Source: Bacteroidales bacterium UBA3623
GTDB lineage: Bacteria > Bacteroidota > Bacteroidia > Bacteroidales > UBA932
Reading direction: 5' to 3'
Length of the DNA stretch: 7,877 nucleotides
NCBI GenBank assembly: GCA_002373715.1
Contig: DFLI01000065.1
Location: 1 to 7,877 of the forward strand
Made by a program: the position numbers and the translations under genes. This document shows positions 1-6,011 of this stretch, piece by piece (the first letter of the stretch is position 1; every line of letters begins with the position of its first letter). The notes under the pieces are model-generated. The model made no database searches and was not told the DNA's origin. It saw only the letters and a list, made by a program, of their open reading frames with translations.

Positions 1-472
1 TGGGCACCGCCTCCCCGAAGAATACAATGTGCGGGCGCAGTTGACTGCCATTGGGCGCCAGGTCTCCCAGTACCACCGGCTTATAGCCCACATCAATCAC
101 CTCCGCCTCAGAGGCCGTGCGGTCGTATATTCCGTTTTCCGGACGCACCTTGGTAAGTTCTCCGTGCAGATGCAGCACCCTAGTGGAACCGGCCCGCTCG
201 TGCAGGTTGTCCACGTTCTGGGTAATGACATCTACCTTATACTGGGACTCCAGCCCTGCGATGGCCTCATGGGCCGCGTTGGGCTTAGCGTCCTTCAGCT
301 GGGCCCGGCGCTGGTTGTAAAAGTCCAGCACCAGTTTCCGGTTGCGGTACCAGCCCTCAATGGAAGCCACGTCGTTCACGTCGTACTGCTCCCAGAGGCC
401 GCCGGAGTCCCGGAAGGTGGCAAATCCGCTCTCGGCCGATACGCCTGCGCCGGTTAAAACAACTATATGCAT
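1..472 (-). CDS. cobB: Sir2-family NAD-dependent protein deacylase (CobB-like), 3' end cut off by window
   Basis: A sirtuin, which uses NAD+ to remove acyl groups from protein lysines in the cytoplasm. Of the protein, 157 residues are visible. Seen: the NAD-binding GAGVSAESGFATFRD (residues 8-22), TQNVDNLHERAG (84-95), the catalytic histidine H103 in LHLHGEL, and LRPHIVFFGEAVP (145-157). Tyr52 and Arg55 in FYNQRR match the Tyr/Arg pair that in E. coli CobB and SIRT5 binds acidic acyl groups, so desuccinylase-type activity is inferred. There is no cysteine in the visible part, including the stretch after HGEL where the zinc-binding CxxC normally sits; I recall Bacteroidota relatives also lacking it. 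The ATG at 472 lies 2 nt after the ATPase stop codon and has no Shine-Dalgarno, so translation is probably coupled. About 75 C-terminal residues should lie beyond the left edge. Confidence 0.93.
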   Translation of the reverse strand, partial: MHIVVLTGAGVSAESGFATFRDSGGLWEQYDVNDVASIEGWYRNRKLVLDFYNQRRAQLKDAKPNAAHEAIAGLESQYKVDVITQNVDNLHERAGSTRVLHLHGELTKVRPENGIYDRTASEAEVIDVGYKPVVLGDLAPNGSQLRPHIVFFGEAVP

Positions 473-474
473 AA

Positions 475-1626
475 TTAGTCTTTCAGTTCAAAGTAATACT
501 TTCTGAGCCAATACTCGAAGAGAGGGTCTATGATGTGAGGATTGTCGTTCTCGTCAAAGACCAGCACTTCTTTCTTCATAAGGGCATCTTTCACGCGCTT
601 TACATTGGCCGAGGAGTTGAGTCCGTAAGTGCGGATGACATCGGCCGCGCTGAAGCGCACGATGCCGTCCACCACCGCACGCAGGAAGCTCACCTGATGG
701 GTGGTGAGGTCTGCCATGATGGCGTTGAAGCGGGGTTCGTGGATGCTTACCAGATTGCCCAGGGCCTCCACCAGCGCCTGCTCCACAATGTAGCCCCTGC
801 TCATATGGTCGCAAATGGCGGCAAAGTGGTTGATGTACCACAGATGGCCTTTGAACAGGCGGCAGGCGCCCTGCAGGAGTTCCTTCTCCACCACCTTACC
901 GGCGGCCAGGAAGCCCTTGTGCACGTGGTCTGCCATCTCCCGCTCATCAACAGGCGACAGGGTTACACGGGTGAGCTGCTTGTAGAACAGCTGGCTGCTC
1001 TGGAAGATGGCCTTCATGGCATTCACCCCCGAGCCGATGATAACCCAGGAGAAGAGGTTAGGGCCTCTCATCTCCCGCATGCAGGCATCCAGGGGCCTCA
1101 AAAGGGCATCCGGATTCTCCAGGCGGGTGAGGAACTGGAACTCGTCTACAATGAGGATGAGCCGGGCTCCACGGTCCTGCGCCAGGGCATAGGGGAAGCG
1201 GAGCATGGCCTGAATATCGGCCTCATCCACATCCCAATTGAGGGAGAGAATCTGGTCTTCATCCGTATACTTATTGGGGTCGAACACGAAGTGGGTCTCC
1301 CCCAGGAACTTCTGCGTGAGAGCGGCATACTCCGCGGGAGAAGAGGCCACCATCCGGAGGACGGTGTTTCCCAGACGCAGCAGGAAGGCTTCGGGAGTGC
1401 GGATATTCAGGGCCGAGAACTGCCCCACCGTAAACACCTTACCCGACATACGCATGGAGAAGAGCGCCTGCTGCACCAGCGAGGTTTTTCCGCTTTTGGG
1501 CGGCTCGCTCAGCAGCACATTCTCTCCCTGGCCCAGCAGATTGCCGAGCAGGGTGACATCGGCCCTTCTTCCTACGAAGTTCTTGCCGGTCACATATTGG
1601 GAATAGGGGTAGGCGGTGTCTAACAT
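475..1626 (-). CDS. P-loop ATPase of the archaeal-ATPase / STAND-like AAA family (383 aa), function unknown
   Basis: A complete soluble ATPase. Domain order: an N-terminal NFVGRR box (residues 17-21), as in PF01637-type ATPases; Walker A EPPKSGKT (41-48), where the usual first Gly is Glu; Walker B LILIVDEFQFL (156-166); a sensor-like strand SWVIIGSG (193-200); and a C-terminal winged-helix-like part from about residue 309, ending in IIDPLFEYWLRKYY (365-378). That order (NTPase, then wHTH, then a DPLF..WLR end) is common among Bacteroidota proteins annotated only as ATP-binding protein. No signal peptide or membrane segment is visible. Its ATG overlaps the stop of the upstream membrane protein gene (TAATG at 1628-1624), and the sirtuin follows after 2 nt, which implies one mRNA and translational coupling. 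A role as signalling switch or chaperone-like ATPase is possible but not shown. The family call is good; the function is unknown. Confidence 0.85.
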   Translation of the reverse strand: MLDTAYPYSQYVTGKNFVGRRADVTLLGNLLGQGENVLLSEPPKSGKTSLVQQALFSMRMSGKVFTVGQFSALNIRTPEAFLLRLGNTVLRMVASSPAEYAALTQKFLGETHFVFDPNKYTDEDQILSLNWDVDEADIQAMLRFPYALAQDRGARLILIVDEFQFLTRLENPDALLRPLDACMREMRGPNLFSWVIIGSGVNAMKAIFQSSQLFYKQLTRVTLSPVDEREMADHVHKGFLAAGKVVEKELLQGACRLFKGHLWYINHFAAICDHMSRGYIVEQALVEALGNLVSIHEPRFNAIMADLTTHQVSFLRAVVDGIVRFSAADVIRTYGLNSSANVKRVKDALMKKEVLVFDENDNPHIIDPLFEYWLRKYYFELKD

Positions 1627-3839
1627 TATTCAGCGGTTTCAGGGAGTTCATCGGTGGCCTGGTCAGCAACTTCCACTTCCACCACTTCCTGCTCCTGCGC
1701 CTCGGGCTGGGCTGCCTGCTTCTTGCAGAATTTACCCGAGCTGATGCCCCAGCATACGCCGGCGGCTACTGCCAGGCAAATGACAATACCCCAGAACCAT
1801 CTCCAGAAGCGCTGCTTGCGAGCCACGGGATCCACAGCGGTGAGCTTGGGGAACTTGGCCAGGGAAGTGAGGGTTTTGCCAAACTTCACGTTCACCAGAG
1901 ACTTGGCATTGATGGCCCAGCCATTGGCATTGAGCACAGGGCCGATATCACGCTTGCGCAGCTTTCTCCAGGCAATGAACATGGACGGGCCGGAAATGAG
2001 CAGCAGGATGCCCACAATCACCAGCAGCAGCTCCCAGAACTTGAGGGAAGCGGCGCCGGAAATGACAGCCACCAGGAATTCTCCGATAAAGCCGATGGCC
2101 ATGCCGATGGCGGCAAAGATACCGGCGAACTTAGCAATGTCAAAGGAGGAGGTAGCGGCCTTGGCGGCTTCCTTGCCATCCCCTTCCAGCTTGGCGGAAG
2201 CGGCGGCATCGGCCTTCTCCGTAAGATCCGACAGGGACTTCTCGTTCTTTTCGGCGGCGCTCTTGTCAATCTTGTCGCTTATCAGGCGGGCCACCTTCTT
2301 GTAAGGGCTCCAGAAGGCCTGGCGCACGGAGATGGGGTTGTCTACAATGGCTATTACCTTGGCGGTGTAGTCGTTGCCCTCGCGGTCGTAGAACACGGCG
2401 TTCTTGCCTTCACGCAGGCCGTCCACGTCACCGTCCGTGAGCACGGCGGCAATGTGGAAACTCTTGCCCAGTTTCTCGCTGGTGCAGGTGCAGTACAGGA
2501 TGTACATGCCGCTGAGGGAAGAGATTTCCGGCGAAGGGCCGTCCACCTTTACGCAGAGGTCTGTGCTGCGCTGGTCAATGTACAGGCGTCCGGCCTGGAA
2601 CATGGCCTTGTGCTGAGGGTCGTAGAAATCGGCCAGTACCACGTAATTATTAAGGAAGCGGTAGAAGTTCTTCTGCAGGTGCAGCACCTTGTCCACTTCT
2701 TCGATGGAGAGGGCGTTGGCTTCTTCGGCCTTGTCTTTCTCAATGAGTTCCAACAGGGCGGCCTTCTTGTCTTCCTTGAGGATGGCGTTCACCGCGTCAA
2801 TGCCCAGGGCTTCCACTTCCCCACCCTTCTCGGCGTCCAGCCAGGCGGTGTAGGGGGCGAACTGCGCGCAGACATCGGCCCATTCCTCTTCGGAGATGCG
2901 GTCTTTCTTCCAGCCGGTGAGCGCTACCATGTTCTCCACAGCGGCCTTCCAGGCGGGATTCACGCTGCTCAGGATGAGCACGCCGTCCACCACAGGCTTA
3001 GCCAGCGGCTGCTGGGCAATTTCTTCGGTGGCCGATGCCAGACTTCCCTCGATGGCGGCAATCTTCTCCACGCTCACGTCTACGGCGGGGGCAGTGGCAG
3101 CGTCAAAGCTGATGAGCTTGCAGCGCATGAAGTAGTCGGCCATCTTTTCCTTCAGGGTGTTCACGGCCTCCAGGGCTTCAGCGGTCTTGTCTCCGAACGG
3201 AAGCACTTCCTTGGTGCAGGCCTTCTGCCAGGCGGAATAGTCTGCGCAGGCGGCATAGAAGGCATCAATCTGCTCGGCAGTTATTCCGTTCACGCCGCTG
3301 CGGTCCACGGCCGATGCAATGCCGGCAATGGTTTCAATGAGCTTGGCAGTAGCCTCATCGGAGGCGCTGGCGGGCGTAATAATGCCGTCTCCGTTGAACT
3401 GGGTATTGGCGAAAATCTTGGTATTATCGGCCGTATCTTCCAGGCTGATGGAGTTTTTCTTCAGCCCCAGGTTCACCAAAATCTGGCGGGCCGATGCCTG
3501 CAGGCGGGCACCCACGGGATCTTCGGCATTGAAGTCTTCCAGCTGGAAGGCGTCGTTCTCCTGGAGGAGGACGTCGGGATTCTTCAGGATGCTGGTGAGC
3601 CAGTTGGCAGTGGCTACAACCTCGTCCACGCGAATTTTGCCGTCTCCGTCTACATCTATATACTTGAGGCATTTCTCATCAAACTCCAGGTTGGTAACCG
3701 GGCAGCTGAGAACCGTCCACATCTTGCGGTCCAGTTCTCCCAGGTGACGGATGTCTTCTCCATTGCGAATCTTTACGCGAACCGTGCCTCCCACCGATGT
3801 GAAGGCCCAGGGATAAGTGTTTTGAGCAGGCTTTTTCAT
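1626..3839 (-). CDS. Large EF-hand-containing membrane protein (737 aa), unknown function
   Basis: I do not recognise a named function. The N-terminal half is predicted soluble and has a canonical EF-hand loop at residues 62-73 (Asp at 62, 64 and 66, Gly67, Ile69, Glu73), so calcium binding is likely. A degenerate second loop lies near 147-158, and an EF-hand-like exit helix follows NGITAEQIDAF (184-194). Residues 410-525 look like a conserved globular domain and contain DGDVDG (469-474), then FYDREG and NPISVRQAFWSPYKK (501-515). A charged Ala/Lys-rich stretch (525-565) precedes two hydrophobic segments (about 571-597 and 601-624) separated by about three residues, and a third at about 680-700. 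The C-terminal tail (711-737) is strongly acidic. No signal peptide is seen, so most of the chain may stay cytoplasmic; topology is inferred. It is the first gene of the three-gene operon and has a recognisable promoter (3885-3917). The start ATG at 3839 follows an A-rich leader with no Shine-Dalgarno. Confidence 0.8.
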   Translation of the reverse strand: MKKPAQNTYPWAFTSVGGTVRVKIRNGEDIRHLGELDRKMWTVLSCPVTNLEFDEKCLKYIDVDGDGKIRVDEVVATANWLTSILKNPDVLLQENDAFQLEDFNAEDPVGARLQASARQILVNLGLKKNSISLEDTADNTKIFANTQFNGDGIITPASASDEATAKLIETIAGIASAVDRSGVNGITAEQIDAFYAACADYSAWQKACTKEVLPFGDKTAEALEAVNTLKEKMADYFMRCKLISFDAATAPAVDVSVEKIAAIEGSLASATEEIAQQPLAKPVVDGVLILSSVNPAWKAAVENMVALTGWKKDRISEEEWADVCAQFAPYTAWLDAEKGGEVEALGIDAVNAILKEDKKAALLELIEKDKAEEANALSIEEVDKVLHLQKNFYRFLNNYVVLADFYDPQHKAMFQAGRLYIDQRSTDLCVKVDGPSPEISSLSGMYILYCTCTSEKLGKSFHIAAVLTDGDVDGLREGKNAVFYDREGNDYTAKVIAIVDNPISVRQAFWSPYKKVARLISDKIDKSAAEKNEKSLSDLTEKADAAASAKLEGDGKEAAKAATSSFDIAKFAGIFAAIGMAIGFIGEFLVAVISGAASLKFWELLLVIVGILLLISGPSMFIAWRKLRKRDIGPVLNANGWAINAKSLVNVKFGKTLTSLAKFPKLTAVDPVARKQRFWRWFWGIVICLAVAAGVCWGISSGKFCKKQAAQPEAQEQEVVEVEVADQATDELPETAE

Positions 3840-3854
3840 ATTGTAAGTGTTTTG
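3814..3854. repeat. 11-bp direct repeat flanking a start codon
   Basis: TAAGTGTTTTG occurs at 3814-3824 and again at 3844-3854, exactly 30 bp apart, on either side of the ATG at 3839. On the minus-strand mRNA this is CAAAACACTTA once in the leader and once as codons 6-9 (Gln-Asn-Thr-Tyr). It may be chance, or a small duplication in the translation-initiation region. Confidence 0.5.
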
Positions 3855-3871
3855 GTTATCAGCGCTATAAC
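3855..3871. promoter_or_regulatory. Inverted repeat in the leader of the EF-hand gene (possible operator or hairpin)
   Basis: GTTAT (3855-3859) and ATAAC (3867-3871) flank CAGCGCT, whose AGCGCT (3861-3866) is itself palindromic, giving a nearly perfect 17-bp dyad. It lies just downstream of the predicted start site of the minus-strand operon, where a repressor could bind or a 5' UTR hairpin could form. No regulator is identified. Confidence 0.35.
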
Positions 3872-3884
3872 ATTATTGTTACCA

Positions 3885-3917
3885 CAAATATAATAAATAA
3901 TTTTGTCCGTTAGCAAA
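3885..3917 (-). promoter_or_regulatory. Bacteroidota-type promoter of the EF-hand/ATPase/sirtuin operon
   Basis: Reading the minus strand, TTTG (3917-3914) is followed after 21 nt by TATATTTG (3892-3885), matching the Bacteroidota primary-sigma consensus TTTG/TAnnTTTG. Transcription would start near 3878, giving a leader of about 40 nt before the ATG at 3839. It overlaps the rpsU promoter on the other strand. Confidence 0.65.
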
Positions 3918-3932
3918 AAATATCTAACTTTG
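3902..3932 (+). promoter_or_regulatory. Bacteroidota-type promoter of rpsU
   Basis: TTTG (3902-3905) is separated by 19 nt from TAACTTTG (3925-3932), a full match to the TTTG-N19-TAnnTTTG consensus. The start site should lie about 6-8 nt downstream (near 3938-3940), giving a leader of under 30 nt that holds the Shine-Dalgarno. The -33 element lies between the two elements of the opposing operon promoter. Confidence 0.75.
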
Positions 3933-3948
3933 CAGCCCATTTGAGAAA

Positions 3949-3958
3949 AAAGGAGGTG
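3949..3958 (+). promoter_or_regulatory. Strong Shine-Dalgarno of rpsU (exceptional for this genome)
   Basis: AAAGGAGGTG is complementary over 10 nt to the usual 16S rRNA 3' tail, with 8 nt to the ATG at 3967. None of the other starts in this window (gene starts at 472, 1626, 3839, 4239 and 6012) has a comparable motif. This fits published work on Flavobacterium, where the anti-SD is sequestered by bS21, bS18 and bS6 and rpsU is one of the few mRNAs keeping a strong SD, allowing feedback control by bS21. Confidence 0.9.
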
Positions 3959-3966
3959 TAAAAAGC

Positions 3967-4161
3967 ATGATCATCGTTCCCATCAAAGAAGGCGAAAATA
4001 TCGAGAGAGCTCTCAAGAAATTCAAGCGTAAGTTCGAAAAGACCGGCGCCGTTCGTGAGCTGCGTTCCCGCAAGAACTTCGAGAAGCCTTCCGTGAAGAA
4101 GCGCATGGCGCTCCAGAAGGCTATCTATGTTCAGCAGCTTCGTCTCAAGGAAGAGCAGTAA
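3967..4161 (+). CDS. rpsU: 30S ribosomal protein bS21
   Basis: A complete small basic ribosomal protein of 64 residues, the normal length for Bacteroidota bS21. It begins MIIVPIKEGENIERALKKFKRKFEKTG, the typical family start, continues with a basic RELRSRKNFEKPSVKKR segment, and ends KAIYVQQLRLKEEQ. bS21 sits on the 30S platform next to the 16S rRNA 3' end. Tyr54 in AIYVQQL corresponds, as I recall, to the Bacteroidota-specific tyrosine that helps hold the anti-Shine-Dalgarno tail in a pocket formed with bS18 and bS6. The start is fixed by the very strong SD at 3949-3958. The gene has its own promoter and a hairpin terminator at 4189-4220, so it is probably monocistronic. Autoregulation through bS21-deficient ribosomes is inferred from the Flavobacterium work. 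Confidence 0.97.
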   Translation: MIIVPIKEGENIERALKKFKRKFEKTGAVRELRSRKNFEKPSVKKRMALQKAIYVQQLRLKEEQ

Positions 4162-4188
4162 GCTTTCACACACCTTTATCAATAAAAA

Positions 4189-4220
4189 ACCGGAACTCAT
4201 CAAGAGCTCCGGTATTTTTT
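4189..4220 (+). terminator. Intrinsic terminator after rpsU (near-symmetric, could work on both strands)
   Basis: Arms ACCGGAACTC (4189-4198) and GAGCTCCGGT (4204-4213) form a 10-bp stem with one A-C mismatch and a 5-nt loop, followed by TATTTTTT. The A-run to the left becomes a T-run on the minus strand, where the mismatch turns into a G-U pair, so the hairpin is actually better in the minus orientation. It separates rpsU from dnaX. Confidence 0.85.
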
Positions 4221-4222
4221 GT

Positions 4223-4230
4223 TATATTTG
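4223..4230 (+). promoter_or_regulatory. -7 element of the dnaX promoter, giving a nearly leaderless mRNA
   Basis: TATATTTG matches TAnnTTTG exactly and ends 8 nt before the dnaX ATG (4239). Transcription should therefore begin at or within a few bases of the start codon. The -33 region would lie in the terminator hairpin loop (around 4198-4206), where no TTTG is seen, so only half of the consensus is present. Confidence 0.5.
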
Positions 4231-4238
4231 CATATATT

Positions 4239-6008
4239 ATGAGCGACTATATTGTATCGGCCCGCAAGTACAGGCCGGATTCCTTCGAGAGCCTCATCGG
4301 CCAGGATAATATTGCGCGAACGCTGTCCAACTCCATCCGGAGAGGACAGCTGGCCCATGCATACCTTTTCTGCGGGCCCCGCGGTGTGGGTAAAACCACC
4401 ACGGCACGTATCTTCGCCAAGATGATTAACTGCGCTAACCCGGGGCCGGAGATGGAACCGTGCGGAGAGTGCGAATCCTGCGTGAGCTTCCAGGAAGGCC
4501 GCAGCTACTGCATCCACGAACTGGACGCCGCTTCCAACAACTCGGTGGAGGATATCAAAACCCTCATGGAGCAGGTGCAGGTTCCCCCGCAGGTGGGTAA
4601 GTACAGCGTGTACATCATAGACGAGGTTCACATGCTGTCCCAGAGCGCTTTCAACGCCTTTCTCAAAACGCTGGAAGAACCGCCGGCACACGCCATTTTC
4701 ATTCTGGCTACTACGGAAAAGCACAAGATCCTGCCCACCATCCTGAGTCGCTGCCAAACATACGATTTCAACCGCATCAGCATTCCGGACATGGTGCGCA
4801 ACCTCCGCGGCATAGCCCAGAAGGAAGGTGTAACCATAGACGACGAATCCCTGCATGAAATAGCCGTAAAGGCCGATGGCGCCATGCGCGACGCCCTCAC
4901 CATCTTTGACCAGACGGTGGCCTTCTGCGGCACCACGGTACAGTACCAGGATGTTATCCGCAACCTGGGTGTGCTGGACTACAAGTATTGCTTCAAACTG
5001 GTGGAAGACTTCCTCTCCGGTAATTACGGCGGGGCCTTCCTCACCTTCGATGAGATACTCTCCAAGGGCTTCAACGCCCTGCACTTCGTGGGCTCCCTGT
5101 CTTCCCACCTCCGCAACCTGGTGGTGGCCAAGACCGGCGGTCTGGAACCGCTGCTGGAGCTGCCGGATTCCCTTAAGAAACTGTATGCCGAACAGGCCGC
5201 CAGGTGCTCCAACCAGTTCCTCTACGAGGCTCTGGCCATCACCACCGCCTGCGAAACCGGCTACAAGGCTGCGGTGAATCCCCGCCTGCACATTGAGTTT
5301 GCCCTCATGCGCCTGAGCTACATTATGGGCAAGCCGGCCGATAAACCCGTGCAGATTCCCGGTCAAGCCGGGAATGACGCAAAGGTTGCCGCGCCCGTCA
5401 TGGCCGGCGCCGACCGGCCATCTCCTGCCCCCGCAACTGCCCCGGCTCCTGCGCCTGCAGCTGCTCCGGCTCCCGCCGTTGCTCCCGCTCCCGAATCGGC
5501 CCCTGCGCCTGCTCCTGCTGCAGCCCCTGCCCGCCGCAGAACGCCGAAGACTGGTTCGGCTTTATCCATGAGCTCCATCATGGAGGAGAAGAAGGAGGAA
5601 GAAATGCCTGCGGAGGCCTCTGCGCAAAGCTCTGCCCTGCCGGAAGACGAAGTGGTTCGCCTCAAGTGGAAGGAACTGGCCGGCCAGTACAGCGCCAAGC
5701 CCCGTCTGGCCAGCATGCTGCAAAGCGCCAACATCAACCTGAGTGAAGAGAATGGCGTTAAGCAGGTGGAATTCTTCGTTACCAACGACGCCCAGAAGCA
5801 GTGGGTAGAGGAAAAGATGTTGCGGGAACTGGAGAACAAACTCCGCGAACTGGTCACCTGCACCAAGGTGAATGTGCTTGTGTCGGTTACCCCCATTGAA
5901 GAAACGGAAAAAGTACCCTACATGCCCGAAGAAAAGGCCAAGGACCTGATGGAAAAGAATCCCGAAGTCCGCGCTTTTGTGGCAGATTTAGGACTGGATA
6001 CCAAGTAG
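4239..6008 (+). CDS. dnaX: DNA polymerase III subunit gamma/tau (clamp-loader ATPase)
   Basis: DnaX is the AAA+ motor of the clamp loader, which places the beta clamp on DNA; the tau form also ties polymerase cores together. The protein is 589 aa and complete. Seen: MSDYIVSARKYRPDSFESLIGQ start, Walker A GPRGVGKT (46-53), a zinc site formed by C65, C75, C78 and C81, Walker B VYIIDEVH (124-131), sensor 1 ATTEKHK (157-163), the SRC arginine-finger motif (170-172), and the domain III collar to about residue 368. An Ala/Pro-rich linker (396-431) leads to a tau-like C-terminal domain (about 470-550) ending in a Bacteroidota-type PEEKAKDLMEKNPEVRAF tail. Residues 372-395 are encoded by an inverted pair of REP-like palindromes. 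I found no A-AAA-AAG slippery site near the usual gamma/tau boundary, so only tau is evident. The gene is followed by lptB after 3 nt, probably in one operon. Confidence 0.97.
   Translation: MSDYIVSARKYRPDSFESLIGQDNIARTLSNSIRRGQLAHAYLFCGPRGVGKTTTARIFAKMINCANPGPEMEPCGECESCVSFQEGRSYCIHELDAASNNSVEDIKTLMEQVQVPPQVGKYSVYIIDEVHMLSQSAFNAFLKTLEEPPAHAIFILATTEKHKILPTILSRCQTYDFNRISIPDMVRNLRGIAQKEGVTIDDESLHEIAVKADGAMRDALTIFDQTVAFCGTTVQYQDVIRNLGVLDYKYCFKLVEDFLSGNYGGAFLTFDEILSKGFNALHFVGSLSSHLRNLVVAKTGGLEPLLELPDSLKKLYAEQAARCSNQFLYEALAITTACETGYKAAVNPRLHIEFALMRLSYIMGKPADKPVQIPGQAGNDAKVAAPVMAGADRPSPAPATAPAPAPAAAPAPAVAPAPESAPAPAPAAAPARRRTPKTGSALSMSSIMEEKKEEEMPAEASAQSSALPEDEVVRLKWKELAGQYSAKPRLASMLQSANINLSEENGVKQVEFFVTNDAQKQWVEEKMLRELENKLRELVTCTKVNVLVSVTPIEETEKVPYMPEEKAKDLMEKNPEVRAFVADLGLDTK
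5353..5423. repeat. Inverted pair of REP-like palindromes inside dnaX
   Basis: Unit 1 has perfect 8-bp arms ATTCCCGG (5355-5362) and CCGGGAAT (5368-5375) around a 5-nt loop. Unit 2 has ATGGCCGG (5400-5407) and CCGGCCAT (5414-5421) around a 6-nt loop. The flanks are mirrored: AGAT before and ATGACG after unit 1, CGTCAT before and ATCT after unit 2, so both units share GTCAT-stem-ATCT but in opposite orientation about position 5388. This is the head-to-head architecture of REP/BIME elements. It is read in frame as Q372-S395, containing IPGQAGND, between domain III and the Pro/Ala linker. That it is a mobile repeat is inference; the palindromes are seen directly. Confidence 0.65.
5424..5531 (+). 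repeat. Low-complexity Ala/Pro linker coding region of dnaX
   Basis: About 36 codons made almost only of GCN and CCN (Pro-Ala repeats such as APAPAPAAAPAPA) form degenerate short direct repeats. The stretch encodes a flexible linker between the clamp-loader domains and the tau C-terminal part. Such DNA is prone to slippage, so its length may vary between strains. Confidence 0.85.
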
Positions 6009-6011
6009 TAT

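Noticed and set aside
535..1623. A 362-codon open frame on the plus strand opposite the ATPase gene
   Set aside because: It is the mirror of a well-supported gene with clear ATPase motifs; its translation has no recognisable domain and it has no promoter. Long antisense frames are expected in GC-rich coding DNA.
2454..3893. A 479-codon open frame on the plus strand opposite the EF-hand gene
   Set aside because: The minus-strand frame has EF-hand loops, membrane segments, a promoter and a tight junction with the next gene. The plus frame is a low-complexity shadow ending in the intergenic region.
3910..4203. A 97-codon open frame antisense to rpsU
   Set aside because: It covers rpsU, its promoter and half of its terminator. 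Its sequence mirrors the highly conserved bS21 codons.
4200..5366. A 388-codon antisense open frame over dnaX
   Set aside because: The plus strand clearly encodes DnaX; the antisense product has no family features.
5586..5605. Purine-rich stretch in dnaX as a gamma/tau frameshift site
   Set aside because: It lacks the A-AAA-AAG heptamer. The only longer A-run (GGAAAAAG near 5906) is too close to the C-terminus to make gamma.
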